55,252 nucleotides of DNA, from NCBI RefSeq assembly GCF_900103415.1, contig NZ_FMXB01000015.1, forward strand, positions 13,950-69,201, written 5' to 3'. Source of the DNA: Methanobrevibacter millerae. GTDB lineage: Archaea > Methanobacteriota > Methanobacteria > Methanobacteriales > Methanobacteriaceae. Positions 45,083 through 54,604 of this stretch are shown here, piece by piece. Numbering within the stretch: the first letter of the stretch is position 1; each line of letters opens with the position of its first letter. Position numbers and translations under genes: made by a program. The notes under the pieces are model-generated. The model was given only the letters and a program-made list of their open reading frames with translations. It was not told where the DNA came from and searched no databases.

Positions 45083-45790
45083 TTAACTTCCTAAATTGTA
45101 GATTAAGCCTACGCAACGACTCTGGAACATTGTCAGGTAAGGCATTACTATAAAGAACAATATGAAATTAATCAGGATTGATCCTATGGTACTTACAGTT
45201 CCAAGACCGTTAGCGGAAATTCCAGATGTAGCAATTCCCAAAAAGGCAAATACTATTCCAAGAATAATTGATACAACGAGCACAACGATTACTGATATTA
45301 TCAAAATACCTAGATAGGCAATGAAATATCTGAAATAACCGATTGATGACATTATATTAAGTATTTCGGAAAATGCGAAAGCAGATTTCAATGAATCATC
45401 GTTGCTTGCCATATGAGCAATTGCCAGATAGGCAAATAAAATGCTTAAAACTATTAAAATAAATCCAATCAATGCAAAAATCCAGCCAGAATCGCCTGTA
45501 ACCAGGGAAAGGCAGAAAATAATTATTGGAATGATTGCATAAGCCAAAAAGACCACAATATATTTTAAACCGTTTATGAACATTTCTTTGAAGTTAGAGA
45601 ACTCAGGAGGTACATCTTCCCCGTTAATCATACTTTGAGTGGATAATTTAACTACATTGTAATTATAACCGTAGAAAAATATGGCCGGTATTATCAGAAA
45701 ACTAAAAAAAGATAAAACACCCAATAAAAGAAGGCTCGAAACTTTTCTTGATGCAAACTCGAATGAATCCTTATAAATATCTAAAATCAT
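45083..45790 (-). CDS. DUF4013-like membrane protein
   Basis: A 235-residue protein with about six membrane spans and an N-terminal DIYKDSFEFASRKVSSLLLL that is typical of DUF4013 proteins common in Methanobrevibacter. GEDVPPEFSNFKEMFINGLK is the conserved loop between the first spans. Function unknown. It follows the XRE regulator by 2 bp and may be its target or partner. Confidence 0.7.
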   Translation of the reverse strand: MILDIYKDSFEFASRKVSSLLLLGVLSFFSFLIIPAIFFYGYNYNVVKLSTQSMINGEDVPPEFSNFKEMFINGLKYIVVFLAYAIIPIIIFCLSLVTGDSGWIFALIGFILIVLSILFAYLAIAHMASNDDSLKSAFAFSEILNIMSSIGYFRYFIAYLGILIISVIVVLVVSIILGIVFAFLGIATSGISANGLGTVSTIGSILINFILFFIVMPYLTMFQSRCVGLIYNLGS

Positions 45791-45792
45791 TT

Positions 45793-46008
45793 TTAATCAC
45801 CTTCTTCAATAATGAAAACTTCCTCAATAAGTTCTTTATCTAAAACTTTAGTTATTCTATAGGCTAATAATAAGGAAGGGTTGTATCTTGCATTCTCTAA
45901 TGCGTTAATAGTTTGACGTGTCACGCCTACGGCATCGGCCAGCGCCTGCTGAGTTAAACCTTTCTCGTGACGAAACTGTCTTATTTTTGTTTCCAAATAA
46001 TCACCCAT
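45793..46008 (-). CDS. XRE-type helix-turn-helix regulator
   Basis: A 71-residue DNA-binding protein of the YgzD/SinR-like class: [20 protein letters not shown] is the HTH, followed by [21 protein letters not shown] and an acidic end ([10 protein letters not shown]). The GGGTGAT close to the start would also serve a TTG at 45996, so the true start is open. It probably autoregulates its operon with the membrane protein at 45083. Confidence 0.85.
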   Translation of the reverse strand: MGDYLETKIRQFRHEKGLTQQALADAVGVTRQTINALENARYNPSLLLAYRITKVLDKELIEEVFIIEEGD

Positions 46009-46156
46009 TTCAATAAAAATATTATAATTAAAAAAAATTATTATTATAATGATATTTATTATTGAGTAATATATAAATTTTTTTACATACTGACCAAATT
46101 GACATTGAAAAAAAATTTAAGAAAAAATTCTAAAATCAATTGTTATCACTAAAAAC

Positions 46157-46221
46157 AAAATATAATAATGAACAAAACGAAATATATACATATTATATTA
46201 ATTTTAATGAGATGATAAAAA
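46157..46221 (+). promoter_or_regulatory. purB promoter and ribosome site
   Basis: Two TATA-like elements (AAAATATAATAA near 46157-46168 and AAATATATAC near 46180-46189) precede purB, followed by GAGATGATAA before the ATG. The first is better spaced for a leader carrying the ribosome site. Confidence 0.4.
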
Positions 46222-47571
46222 ATGGCTATACACCCTATTGAATTCAGGTATGGTACTCCCGAAATGAAAAGAATCTGGGAATCAGAAAACAAATTGCAAA
46301 GAATGTTAGATGTTGAATCAGCCCTTGCGCAGGCGGAAGGCGAACTGGGAATAATCCCTCAGGAAGTAGCTGATGAAATTGCACGCAAGGCCAATACAGA
46401 CTACGTAAAGCTTGAAAGAGTCAATGAAATTGAAGCGGAAACCAATCACGACATTGCAGCCCTTTCAAAAGGAATTACTGAAGTCTGTGAAAACGGTGCC
46501 GGCGAGTACGTTCACTTCGGCGCCACATCAAACGACATTGTTGACAGTTCAAATTCACTCCTTATCCGTGACTCAATAGACGTTCTGGAAGAGAAAGTGG
46601 AAAGGCTGACCAAGATAATGCTTGAATTGGCCGAAGAATACAAGATGAAAGTCTGTATCGGACGTACGCACGGTCAGCATGCACTTCCAACTACCTACGG
46701 AATGAAATTTGCCCTCTGGGCCGACGAGCTTCACAGGCAATACGAAAGACTGGAGCATGCAAGAGGAAATGTCTGCATCTCCGTAATGGACGGAGCTGTC
46801 GGAACGACCGCAGCGCTAGGAACTGACGGATGGAAAATACACAAGACCGTTGCCCGTATCCTTGATTTGCCTCCTGCAAAGATTACAAACCAGGTTCTTC
46901 AAAGGGACAATCACGTCGAGTTCATATCAACCCTTGCAAACATAGCTTCAACCTTGGATAAAATTGCCCTTGAAATAAGAAGCCTTCAGAGAACCGAAAT
47001 CATGGAAGTGGGAGAATATTTCGATCCTGAAAAGCAGGTTGGAAGCAGCACAATGCCTCACAAGATGAATCCTATTACCGCAGAAAGAATCTGCGGCGTT
47101 GCAAGAATCGTAAAGTCATACGTGAATGCCGCATTGGACAACAACCCTTTATGGCATGAAAGGGACTTGACAAACTCCTCATGTGAAAGGATAATGTTTC
47201 CGGAAAGCTGCATTTTAACCGACTACATCCTAAACCTGACAATCAAGTTAATGACCAATCTTGTATTCTATGACGAAAACATCGAAAGAAACCTCAACTT
47301 CACTAACGGACTGATAATGGCTGAAAGGCTTATGGCCGAGCTTACAAGAGCCGGAATGGGTAAGCAGACCGCATACGGAATCGTAAGAAAAAACGCCATT
47401 AAGGCAAACAGGGAAAAATTATTGCTTGGAGAGCTGATTCTTGAAGACGAAGAGGTTCAGAAATACCTCACCGAAGAGGACGTTGAAAAGATTATGGATC
47501 CTCACACCTACACAGGTTCAATCGAAATAATCATTGACGAACTTCTTGAAGACGCTAAAACATGGTTTTAA
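46222..47571 (+). CDS. purB: Adenylosuccinate lyase
   Basis: A 449-residue fumarase-superfamily enzyme that acts twice in purine synthesis. The superfamily signature GSSTMPHKMNP (catalytic Ser loop) lies near residue 275; TNHDIAALSKGI (about 75) and RTHGQHALPTTYG (about 150; catalytic His) are standard. Ends DAKTWF. It overlaps the frame of the next gene, whose true start at 47580 is just after its stop. Confidence 0.95.
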   Translation: MAIHPIEFRYGTPEMKRIWESENKLQRMLDVESALAQAEGELGIIPQEVADEIARKANTDYVKLERVNEIEAETNHDIAALSKGITEVCENGAGEYVHFGATSNDIVDSSNSLLIRDSIDVLEEKVERLTKIMLELAEEYKMKVCIGRTHGQHALPTTYGMKFALWADELHRQYERLEHARGNVCISVMDGAVGTTAALGTDGWKIHKTVARILDLPPAKITNQVLQRDNHVEFISTLANIASTLDKIALEIRSLQRTEIMEVGEYFDPEKQVGSSTMPHKMNPITAERICGVARIVKSYVNAALDNNPLWHERDLTNSSCERIMFPESCILTDYILNLTIKLMTNLVFYDENIERNLNFTNGLIMAERLMAELTRAGMGKQTAYGIVRKNAIKANREKLLLGELILEDEEVQKYLTEEDVEKIMDPHTYTGSIEIIIDELLEDAKTWF

Positions 47572-47579
47572 GTGATAAG

Positions 47580-48419
47580 ATGGCAGTAAAAGAGATGAAA
47601 TCCCTTGATGTGACGTCATTTACCGTTGCATTAACGGGAGTTTCAACACTCCTTTCATTAATAGTCAGCATAATCCTTGTTGCAGCCATAAGCGCCGCCG
47701 TGCCGAACAGCTTTGGAACAATGGTCTATCTGCTTCCGACAATCGTCTTTTTGACGGTTATCTGCGGCATTTTCCTATACTTCAGTGCAGCCTACCTTTA
47801 CAACGTTTTATCAAAAAGGGTTGGGACCATAAAGTTCGAAATCGAAAATGACACTATTTTAAAGATTTCAACCAAGGAAACCGCATTGATTGTTGGCTTT
47901 TCAGCAACGATAATAACAGCTGTCGTTTATCTTGCGTTTTCACTGATACTTCCGTTGATTTTAAGCTCATTCATTACGATATTAATGTACGCAGCACAGG
48001 AAGCACTTGCAACGGTGGCTTATCAGGCAATGCTTCTTTTTTCCAATCCGATTTACATAGCAGTCGGAATCGTTTCAACGCTGATTGTGACTACGGTATT
48101 CACGCTGCTTGGATGCTACTTCTACAACATCCTTGGAGACAGCGAAAGGGGAATAAAAGTTAAGCTATCCGAGGAAGGAGAATTTACCATTCTCGATTCA
48201 ATCGACACCCTGAGTTTCGGCATTGCCATAGCAGCAATCTGTCTGATCCTGAACATTATCCTTGCATTAATCATGATAATCAGCGGATATGACATCTTCA
48301 CCGCATTGGCTCAGGCATTGGGAAGCTTTGTCGTTGCCTTCATCGAATCAATAATAATAGCTGTTGCATACAACTTTTTAGCGCCGAAAATCGGGAAAAT
48401 TAAAGCTGAATTAATTTAG
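47580..48419 (+). CDS. Multi-span membrane protein
   Basis: A 279-residue protein with about six spans. Two halves look alike: SVIRVGTIKFE-like stretches (SKRVGTIKFEIENDT and SERGIKVKLSEEGEFTI) follow YLYNVL and YFYNILGD, which suggests an internal duplication. Unknown function. The start is ATG at 47580 (AGTGATAAG before it), 8 bp after purB, so co-expressed with it. Confidence 0.65.
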   Translation: MAVKEMKSLDVTSFTVALTGVSTLLSLIVSIILVAAISAAVPNSFGTMVYLLPTIVFLTVICGIFLYFSAAYLYNVLSKRVGTIKFEIENDTILKISTKETALIVGFSATIITAVVYLAFSLILPLILSSFITILMYAAQEALATVAYQAMLLFSNPIYIAVGIVSTLIVTTVFTLLGCYFYNILGDSERGIKVKLSEEGEFTILDSIDTLSFGIAIAAICLILNIILALIMIISGYDIFTALAQALGSFVVAFIESIIIAVAYNFLAPKIGKIKAELI

Positions 48420-48431
48420 GATGTAAAAATT

Positions 48432-49436
48432 ATGAAAGACATATTTGATGAGTGTTCATTTGGAGAATTCAATCTCAAAAGCAGGATCATAAGAACTGGA
48501 GCCTGGGAAAGGCAGAGCGAAGACGGAGGATACCTGACGCCGGAGATTTACAGCAGATACGAAAGGATTGCAGGAAGCGGCGTCGGACTTATCGTATCTG
48601 AAATCTTTGCACTTGATTCAAAAGACCGTTTTTACGACTATTCGGCCAACATGAACTTCAGAGGTTTTATTAAAGATTACAAACAGGTTACAGATATCGC
48701 CCACAGCAATGACGTGCCAATTTTAGGCCAGGTTGCGTTTTTCTACTATGATGACGGCGACAACCAGAAGGCTGAGCCAAACGATTTAACGATTGACGGA
48801 ATAAGAAAGCTTCAGGCGGAAGTCATTCTGGCGGCCAAGAAATTCTCCTTTGCAGGCTTTGACGGTATTCAAATCAATATGGGAAACAATTTCTACCTGT
48901 CACGCTTTGCAAACCCTTACTTCAACCAGAGAACCGACGATTACGGCGGAAACACCTACAACAGATTGAGGATAGTCTTGGAAATCATCAAATTAATTAA
49001 AAAGACCATCGGATTTCATGTGTGCTGCAGAATTAACATTGAAGATGTAAGGAAAGGCGGCCTCACGCAGGAAGAGAGCATGGAAATAGCTAAATTACTT
49101 GCCGAAAACGGTGCCGACAGCATTCAGATTACGGGAAGAACGATTTCCATGAAGTACGATGCAACTGAAAAGCATATCTTCCTCGATTATGTAAACAAAT
49201 TGGCCGGCGAAATAGACATCCCGGTAATTCTTGCGGGAAACCTGAGGGACTCCAAAACCATGAACGAGATTTTAAACTCTTCAAACGTTGAGTTCATGTC
49301 ACTTTCAAAGCCTTTTGTAGCACAGCCCGACTTTTTAACCGAATGGAAAAGTAACGGTGATGGAGTTTCAAGATGCAAAGGCTGCAGCAACTGCTATGCA
49401 AAAAAGGAAAGCAGATGCTTCCAGTATGATGATTAA
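48432..49436 (+). CDS. Old yellow enzyme-like flavoprotein with altered active site
   Basis: A 334-residue TIM barrel of the NADH:flavin oxidoreductase family: IIRTGAWERQSEDGGYLTPE, GQVAFFYYDDGDN, FAGFDGIQINMGNNFYLSRF, NPYFNQRTDDYGGNTYNRLR and GNLRDSKTM. FMN-binding parts are kept. The usual HGAH/HxxH pair that holds the substrate (in GFDGVEIHGAHGYL) reads INMGNN here, so both His are Asn. The C-terminal CKGCSNCYAKKESRC replaces the longer iron-sulfur and FAD domains of 2-enoate reductases. Likely an unusual or divergent reductase. 12 bp after the membrane protein gene. Confidence 0.75.
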   Translation: MKDIFDECSFGEFNLKSRIIRTGAWERQSEDGGYLTPEIYSRYERIAGSGVGLIVSEIFALDSKDRFYDYSANMNFRGFIKDYKQVTDIAHSNDVPILGQVAFFYYDDGDNQKAEPNDLTIDGIRKLQAEVILAAKKFSFAGFDGIQINMGNNFYLSRFANPYFNQRTDDYGGNTYNRLRIVLEIIKLIKKTIGFHVCCRINIEDVRKGGLTQEESMEIAKLLAENGADSIQITGRTISMKYDATEKHIFLDYVNKLAGEIDIPVILAGNLRDSKTMNEILNSSNVEFMSLSKPFVAQPDFLTEWKSNGDGVSRCKGCSNCYAKKESRCFQYDD

Positions 49437-49437
49437 A

Positions 49438-49470
49438 AAAAAGAGTTAATTTGTTTTTTTAACTCTTTTT
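49438..49470. terminator. Bidirectional terminator between the OYE-like gene and copA
   Basis: Inverted repeat AAAAAGAGTTAA / TTAACTCTTTTT with an 8-9 nt loop, flanked by A- and T-runs on both sides. It lies over the ends of the two convergent genes, including the copA stop. Confidence 0.75.
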
Positions 49471-51935
49471 ATAGGTGGCACGTAACGTTTAAGCAATAAT
49501 GACAGTGAAATTACCGTCACTGAACTCAATGCCATTGCCAGACCCGCCAATTCGGGCTTGAACATTATTCCGAAGTTAGGATACAGAACACCTGCCGCAA
49601 CCGGAATAAGTATTGAATTGTATGCGAAAGCCCAGAAGATGTTTTCCTTGATTCTTCTCATTACTTTCTTGGAGAACTGAACTGCGGCAACAACGTTTTC
49701 CAGATCGCCTTCCATTACCACAACGTCACCGCTTTCCATTGCGATATCAGTTCCGTTACCCATTGCAACACCAATATCAGCCTGCGTTAATGCGGGTGCG
49801 TCATTAATACCGTCCCCAGTAAATAGAACCTTTTTGGAGCCGTTTGACTGGATGCCCTTGACGATGTCAAGCTTGTTTTCAGGCAAGATTCCGGCCTCGA
49901 CCTTATCGATGCCCACGGCTTCGGCAACAGACATGGCTGTGCTTTCATTGTCACCCGTTAACATGTATGTTTCGATGCCCATCTTATGCAATTCTTCAAT
50001 GGTTCTTTTAGAATTTGGCTTGACCTTGTCGGAAAGACTTAAAATTCCTCGCATATCTACATCGACGGCTAAAAGAATGATGGTTTTGCTTTGACTTTCA
50101 AGTTCATCATACTTTTCCAAAACGTTTTGAGGTATTTCTATGGAGTTGCTTTCCATTAACGCCTTGTTTCCGGCAAGAATTGTCTTTCCATCGATTTCAG
50201 CCTTGATACCCTTACCAGTAACGTTTTCAAAATCCGTCGTGTTTAGCAAATCAAGACCTTCGGCCTTTCTCACTATTGCCTTGGCTATCGGGTGGTTTGA
50301 ATTCTGCTCGACTGAAGCAGCAAGGGTTATCAATTCACTTTCATCAATGCCGTAGGTGATTACGTCGTCCACTTCCGGTTTTCCTTCGGTAATCGTACCT
50401 GTCTTGTCGAATGCGGCAACGTCAATTTGACCCGCATTTTCCAGAGTGTCACCGTTCTTGATTAATATTCCGAATTCGGCTGCCCTTCCGACGCCCACGG
50501 TAACGGCAGTTGGAGTGGCCAGACCCAATGCGCACGGACAGGCAACGACCAGTATTGAAATCAAACAGGTTAAGGAGAACAGAAGGGTTGCTCCCAAAAG
50601 GAAATACCAAATGCAGAATACCACAATGGCTATTGTCAAAATGACCGGAATGAAGTAGGATACTATGGTATTTGCGAACTTCTGAACAGGAGGCCTTGAG
50701 CTTTGAGCCTTTTCAACCAGACGGATAATGTTTGATAGCACGGTTTCTGAACCTATTTTAAGTGCGCTTATTATCAGAACGCCGTCCTGATTGATTGTTC
50801 CGGCAAATACTTCCTCGCCATCCTTTTTGACTTTAGGAATAGGCTCACCGTTAATCATGGATTCATCGACATATGATTCTCCGCCGATTACCTTTCCGTC
50901 AACTGGTATCTTGTCACCCGGTTTCACAAGAAGGGTGTCCTCAAGGTTTATATCGGCAATCTGAACCTCTTTCTGGGATAAAACCTCATTGTTATCGTCA
51001 AGCTCCACCAAGGTTGCGACGGTAGGCTGAAGACCTATCAGTTCACGGATTGAATCGGAAGTTCTCTTTTTGGCTTTTGCCTCAAGGTATCTACCAATCA
51101 TCAGAAATGAAGGAAGCATGACAGCTGATTCGTAAAACATGAATGTGTGGTCCAGAATGATTCCGAAAGTTCCAAGGATACTTGATCCGTAGGCCACAAT
51201 AATACCCATGGAGTACATTACGTCCATATTAAGGTTTTTATGCATCAGCCCATTGATTCCAGCTTTTAAAATCGGAAGTGATACGTATAAGAACGGGAAA
51301 ATGCTTACAATTAATGACAGAAGTCCCATTGAGGAAATGTCAATTCCCGTGCTTTCATGAAGCTGGTGGGTAAGGCCCATTAACGGATCCCATCCGCTGT
51401 ACATCAGTATCATTAGAATTGCTGAAAAGAACAAGCCGACGATAATGCGGTTTCTTTTGCCAATCAGATCCTGCCTGTAGAGTTCATCTTCATCTATTTC
51501 CGTCTGTCCGTCGATTCCCAGAAGCTCAAATCCCAGATTCTTTATGACGGCTTCCATATCGTCGATTGTTACCTTGCTTTTGTCATAGCGGACACGGGCA
51601 GTTCCTGAAGTCAAATCCGCCTTGACGTCGAAAATTCCGTCCAGACGAATCAGAAAGTTTTCAACGTTCATTGTGCATGAAGCGCAGTGCATTCCGTCAA
51701 TTCTCAGCGTCACTTCATCGGAATGCAGTTCAAAACCCAAATTTTTGACAATCGATTCCATTTCATCATAGGTCATCTTTTTGGGATTGACTGTAATATG
51801 GAGCTTGTTTGAAGCTAAATCCGCATCAACCGCCTCAACACCCTCTTCACGTTCAAAGGTCTTGTTGACACTTAAAACGCACGAAGCGCAATGCATACCT
51901 TCAATCGGCACGTCCATCTCCTTAAGTTTTGCCAT
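49446..51935 (-). CDS. copA: Copper-translocating P1B-type ATPase with two heavy-metal domains
   Basis: About 829 residues. Two N-terminal HMA domains, each with GMHCASC (about residues 13 and 83). The membrane metal motif CPC is in VACPCALGLATPT; DKTGTITEGKP is the phosphorylation site, followed by HPIAKAI, MLTGDNEST and GDGINDAPALTQAD. It exports Cu(I) using ATP. ATG at 51935 is preferred over GTG at 51944, whose GTGATT acts as ribosome site. Single gene on the minus strand, convergent with the flavoprotein gene. Confidence 0.93.
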   Translation of the reverse strand: MAKLKEMDVPIEGMHCASCVLSVNKTFEREEGVEAVDADLASNKLHITVNPKKMTYDEMESIVKNLGFELHSDEVTLRIDGMHCASCTMNVENFLIRLDGIFDVKADLTSGTARVRYDKSKVTIDDMEAVIKNLGFELLGIDGQTEIDEDELYRQDLIGKRNRIIVGLFFSAILMILMYSGWDPLMGLTHQLHESTGIDISSMGLLSLIVSIFPFLYVSLPILKAGINGLMHKNLNMDVMYSMGIIVAYGSSILGTFGIILDHTFMFYESAVMLPSFLMIGRYLEAKAKKRTSDSIRELIGLQPTVATLVELDDNNEVLSQKEVQIADINLEDTLLVKPGDKIPVDGKVIGGESYVDESMINGEPIPKVKKDGEEVFAGTINQDGVLIISALKIGSETVLSNIIRLVEKAQSSRPPVQKFANTIVSYFIPVILTIAIVVFCIWYFLLGATLLFSLTCLISILVVACPCALGLATPTAVTVGVGRAAEFGILIKNGDTLENAGQIDVAAFDKTGTITEGKPEVDDVITYGIDESELITLAASVEQNSNHPIAKAIVRKAEGLDLLNTTDFENVTGKGIKAEIDGKTILAGNKALMESNSIEIPQNVLEKYDELESQSKTIILLAVDVDMRGILSLSDKVKPNSKRTIEELHKMGIETYMLTGDNESTAMSVAEAVGIDKVEAGILPENKLDIVKGIQSNGSKKVLFTGDGINDAPALTQADIGVAMGNGTDIAMESGDVVVMEGDLENVVAAVQFSKKVMRRIKENIFWAFAYNSILIPVAAGVLYPNFGIMFKPELAGLAMALSSVTVISLSLLLKRYVPPIKRVKKTN

Positions 51936-52005
51936 AATAATCACGACCTAACAATTAATAGTATATATTAAAAAAAAGACTAATAAATTTTTAGGTTAAC
52001 AAAAA

Positions 52006-52803
52006 TCACATGTAACTAACATTAATTTCATCGTGGGGAATAGTACGGCGAAAACGCCTTTTAGGATAGCCAATGATAAAAGCAGAGTACATATGCTTTG
52101 ATTTATCAATTTGCGGGAAGAATTCCATTAACTTGTCGTGATTGATTTCATCAGACTTCAAAATAAAAAGCGAGTAAAAGCCACCAAGGCCTAATGAATA
52201 TGCAAGCATCTCCAAACGTGCATTGGCTATAACTGCACTGGTTTTATCGGTCGAAAATGTTAAAATCAGCTGTGAACCTTCCCAAAGCAAAGGATGATAT
52301 TTCTTTGATGAGTTATCTTTGAGATAATCGCCGAATTGTCGGATTCTAAAAAATTCATCCTCCTCGACTTTTATTATATCATAAACAATGTCCATGAATT
52401 CGTCCAGCCTTTCATCAAGAACAACGAATTCGACATCCTGGCTGTTCTGGGCGGACGGTGAATAGTAAGCCCCTTCAAAAAGCTTATCAAAAGTGTCCTC
52501 ATCAATCTTTTTCTTTTTAAACCACCTAATGGATCGCCTTTGCTTTAAAAATTGGAGAAAATCATCATAATCAATAGGGATTTGTCTTGAATCGTATTCC
52601 TCAATCCTGTCAGTTTGATTTTCATATCTGATAAGGCTGATGGCGCCTTCAGGACAGATTGCCATACAGTGACCGCATTCAAAGCAGTCGTTTCCCGTTT
52701 CATAAGCTGTTTCATCTATTTCAATGTTGTCACGGATGCATACTGCCATGCATGATTTGCAGGCACTACATAACTCCGCATTTATTCTTAACTTCCTCTC
52801 CAT
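52006..52803 (-). CDS. Ferredoxin-nitroreductase fusion
   Basis: A 265-residue protein. N-terminal 2x[4Fe-4S] ferredoxin: CSACKSCMAVCIRD and CFECGHCMAICPEGA. Residues about 85-265 form a nitroreductase-type FMN domain (RRSIRWFKKKKIDEDTFDKL, AYYSPSAQNSQDVEFV, GLGGFYSLFILKSD, FIIGYPKRRF). The fusion is common in methanogens and clostridia and may use ferredoxin as electron donor; the substrate is unknown. The start overlaps the amidohydrolase end by 38 bp. Confidence 0.88.
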   Translation of the reverse strand: MERKLRINAELCSACKSCMAVCIRDNIEIDETAYETGNDCFECGHCMAICPEGAISLIRYENQTDRIEEYDSRQIPIDYDDFLQFLKQRRSIRWFKKKKIDEDTFDKLFEGAYYSPSAQNSQDVEFVVLDERLDEFMDIVYDIIKVEEDEFFRIRQFGDYLKDNSSKKYHPLLWEGSQLILTFSTDKTSAVIANARLEMLAYSLGLGGFYSLFILKSDEINHDKLMEFFPQIDKSKHMYSAFIIGYPKRRFRRTIPHDEINVSYM

Positions 52804-53998
52804 CCTGAATAACCCTTAAAATATTGTCCGGATCGGTTAATAGTTCTATATTAACTAAAGGATTCTTTTCCAAAAATATCATGTCTGCGCATTTGCCGGC
52901 TTCAATAGAGCCTATATCGCTTCTTCCCATGAATTCGGCCGCTTTTGTGGTGGCTGCGGCAATGGCCTGCTTTGGAGTCATTCCCAAATCGACCAGATTA
53001 ATCAGTTCCTTAAGGTTATGGCCGTGAGGAATAACGCCGCTGTCAGTCCCCATTACGATATTGACGCCTTCATCATATGCTATTTGAACATTCTCTTTGT
53101 GAACTTTAATTATTTCCTTTAATTTGGCCATCTTTTCATCGGCATAATTGTCCCATAGAGGAAAGCCGTTTTCATATAAATATTGATGAACCAAAAGCGT
53201 CGGAACCAGTGTGCCGCCGTTTTCAACCATTCTTTTAGAGGCTTTCTTATCGATGAACGTTCCATGCTCAATGGATGAAAAACCTGCATCAATGCATTTG
53301 TTAATGCCTTCAAGACTGTGGCAATGGGCTGAAACCTTTGAATTTGTAACATTTGCCTCATTTACAATTACTTTAAGTTCATTTAAGCTGAACTGGGAAA
53401 ATTCTGGAGACGTGTTAGTGGTCAAAACGCCGCCGCTGCACATTACCTTAATGAAATCTGCGCCTGCCCTTTTTACTTCACGGGTTTTCTTCAAAACCTC
53501 AAATTCCCCGTCGCATCTGCCTTTAGGAAATCCCGGATACATTATTTCCATGTCAAAGCCTGAGGGAAGCATCAAATCAAAATGGCCACCAGTCATTACC
53601 AGAGGCGTGATGCATATTTCCAGTTTCGGAGCCGTAAAGAGTCCCCTTTGCTGTGCAAGCTTCACTCCATAATCGGCGGATCCGCAATCCCTGATTGTAG
53701 TAAGTCCCGCATTAATCGTTTGTTTGGCATGAAGAACCGCATTATAAAAATGAATTGCCAATGGATTGGCCATGTTTTCCTCCTTGTGAAAGCCCTTTGC
53801 CAGAATATGGGTGTGGCAATCAATGAACCCCGGCAGAACGTAATTGTTTTCGCCGTCTATGACATTAACGTTTTCTTTCGCGTGAATCTTGCCGGAGGAA
53901 ATCTCCTTAATTATTTTATCTTCAATCAAAATGTTTTGAGAGTCCTTAAACTCGTCATCAGGATTTATGATATTTACGTTTTCAATCAGGGTCTGCAT
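52766..53998 (-). CDS. Amidohydrolase (imidazolonepropionase-like, dinuclear zinc)
   Basis: About 410 residues. Metal ligands are visible: DCHTHILAKG (HxH), FIKVMCSGGV (possibly a carboxylated Lys), SAHCHSLEG, SIEHGTF and MGTDSGVIPHG (Asp). It resembles metal-dependent hydrolases of the Xaa-Pro dipeptidase/imidazolonepropionase group; the true substrate is not readable. ATG at 53998 is preferred because GTGATT lies before it (GTG at 54007 is less likely). Directly after the DUF126 gene, 9 bp, and overlapping the nitroreductase gene: one operon. Confidence 0.85.
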   Translation of the reverse strand: MQTLIENVNIINPDDEFKDSQNILIEDKIIKEISSGKIHAKENVNVIDGENNYVLPGFIDCHTHILAKGFHKEENMANPLAIHFYNAVLHAKQTINAGLTTIRDCGSADYGVKLAQQRGLFTAPKLEICITPLVMTGGHFDLMLPSGFDMEIMYPGFPKGRCDGEFEVLKKTREVKRAGADFIKVMCSGGVLTTNTSPEFSQFSLNELKVIVNEANVTNSKVSAHCHSLEGINKCIDAGFSSIEHGTFIDKKASKRMVENGGTLVPTLLVHQYLYENGFPLWDNYADEKMAKLKEIIKVHKENVQIAYDEGVNIVMGTDSGVIPHGHNLKELINLVDLGMTPKQAIAAATTKAAEFMGRSDIGSIEAGKCADMIFLEKNPLVNIELLTDPDNILRVIQDGEEVKNKCGVM

Positions 53999-54007
53999 AA
54001 AAATCAC

Positions 54008-54397
54008 TTACAAAATCGTAATAATTCCTTCATCGCCGTCAACTTCAACCAAAGCGCCATTAACCAGGTCCTTGGTTTCTGATGGTGAATCGACCATTGG
54101 AATATCTGACATTATAGCTCCAGTAGCTATTATAGGCTCTGCATTAAGACATATTATTGCCTTTGGAGCCGTATTGTTCTTCATCATCTGGAAAATTACG
54201 TAAGAACCTACAGTGGAGCCCTTTCCGCCGGGAATGAATAGAACCTTATCCTTAATGATTTGGCCTTTAAGCTCATGATTCGGATCTATTATTTCGCCGG
54301 TTTCGGGATTAACTCCGCCAAGAAAACTGATTGGTTCAGAGCTGACTATTAATTCTCCTTTTCCTTTACCTTTAGCAATATTTCTACATTCAATCAT
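54008..54397 (-). CDS. Phosphomevalonate dehydratase small subunit (aconitase X small subunit, DUF126)
   Basis: A 129-residue swivel domain: [40 protein letters not shown] and [20 protein letters not shown]. In archaea this subunit with a large AcnX subunit dehydrates 5-phosphomevalonate in the modified mevalonate pathway to lipids (established). The large subunit is not in the window. First gene of the operon with the amidohydrolase and nitroreductase. Confidence 0.88.
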   Translation of the reverse strand: MIECRNIAKGKGKGELIVSSEPISFLGGVNPETGEIIDPNHELKGQIIKDKVLFIPGGKGSTVGSYVIFQMMKNNTAPKAIICLNAEPIIATGAIMSDIPMVDSPSETKDLVNGALVEVDGDEGIITIL

Positions 54398-54604
54398 TAT
54401 GAAATAATATGTTGAAAGTAGTATTTAAAAAAATTGGACTTTGGCATTGTTGCCACATATATTAATTAATCTGCGGACAGATACATAAAAATAATGAATA
54501 TAACTATAAGATAACAGCAATGTTATGGAAAAAGCAGTAATTTAACACAAGGCCTGTTGAGGGTGTCCGCCAAAATTAGTTTTTGGTAGACTTATTGATT
54601 TTTT
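54398..54604. other. Intergenic region with a probable IS end
   Basis: AT-rich segment that holds a TATA-like region for the DUF126 operon and, near 54550-54600, GAGGGTGTCCGCCAAAATTA, a likely right end of the insertion sequence whose transposase follows. No gene. Confidence 0.4.
54550..54575 (-). repeat. Putative terminal inverted repeat of the insertion sequence
   Basis: Sequence starting GAGGGTGTCCGCC lies about 30-50 bp beyond the transposase stop and has the look of an IS end. The matching left end lies outside the window, so the call cannot be confirmed here. Confidence 0.35.
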
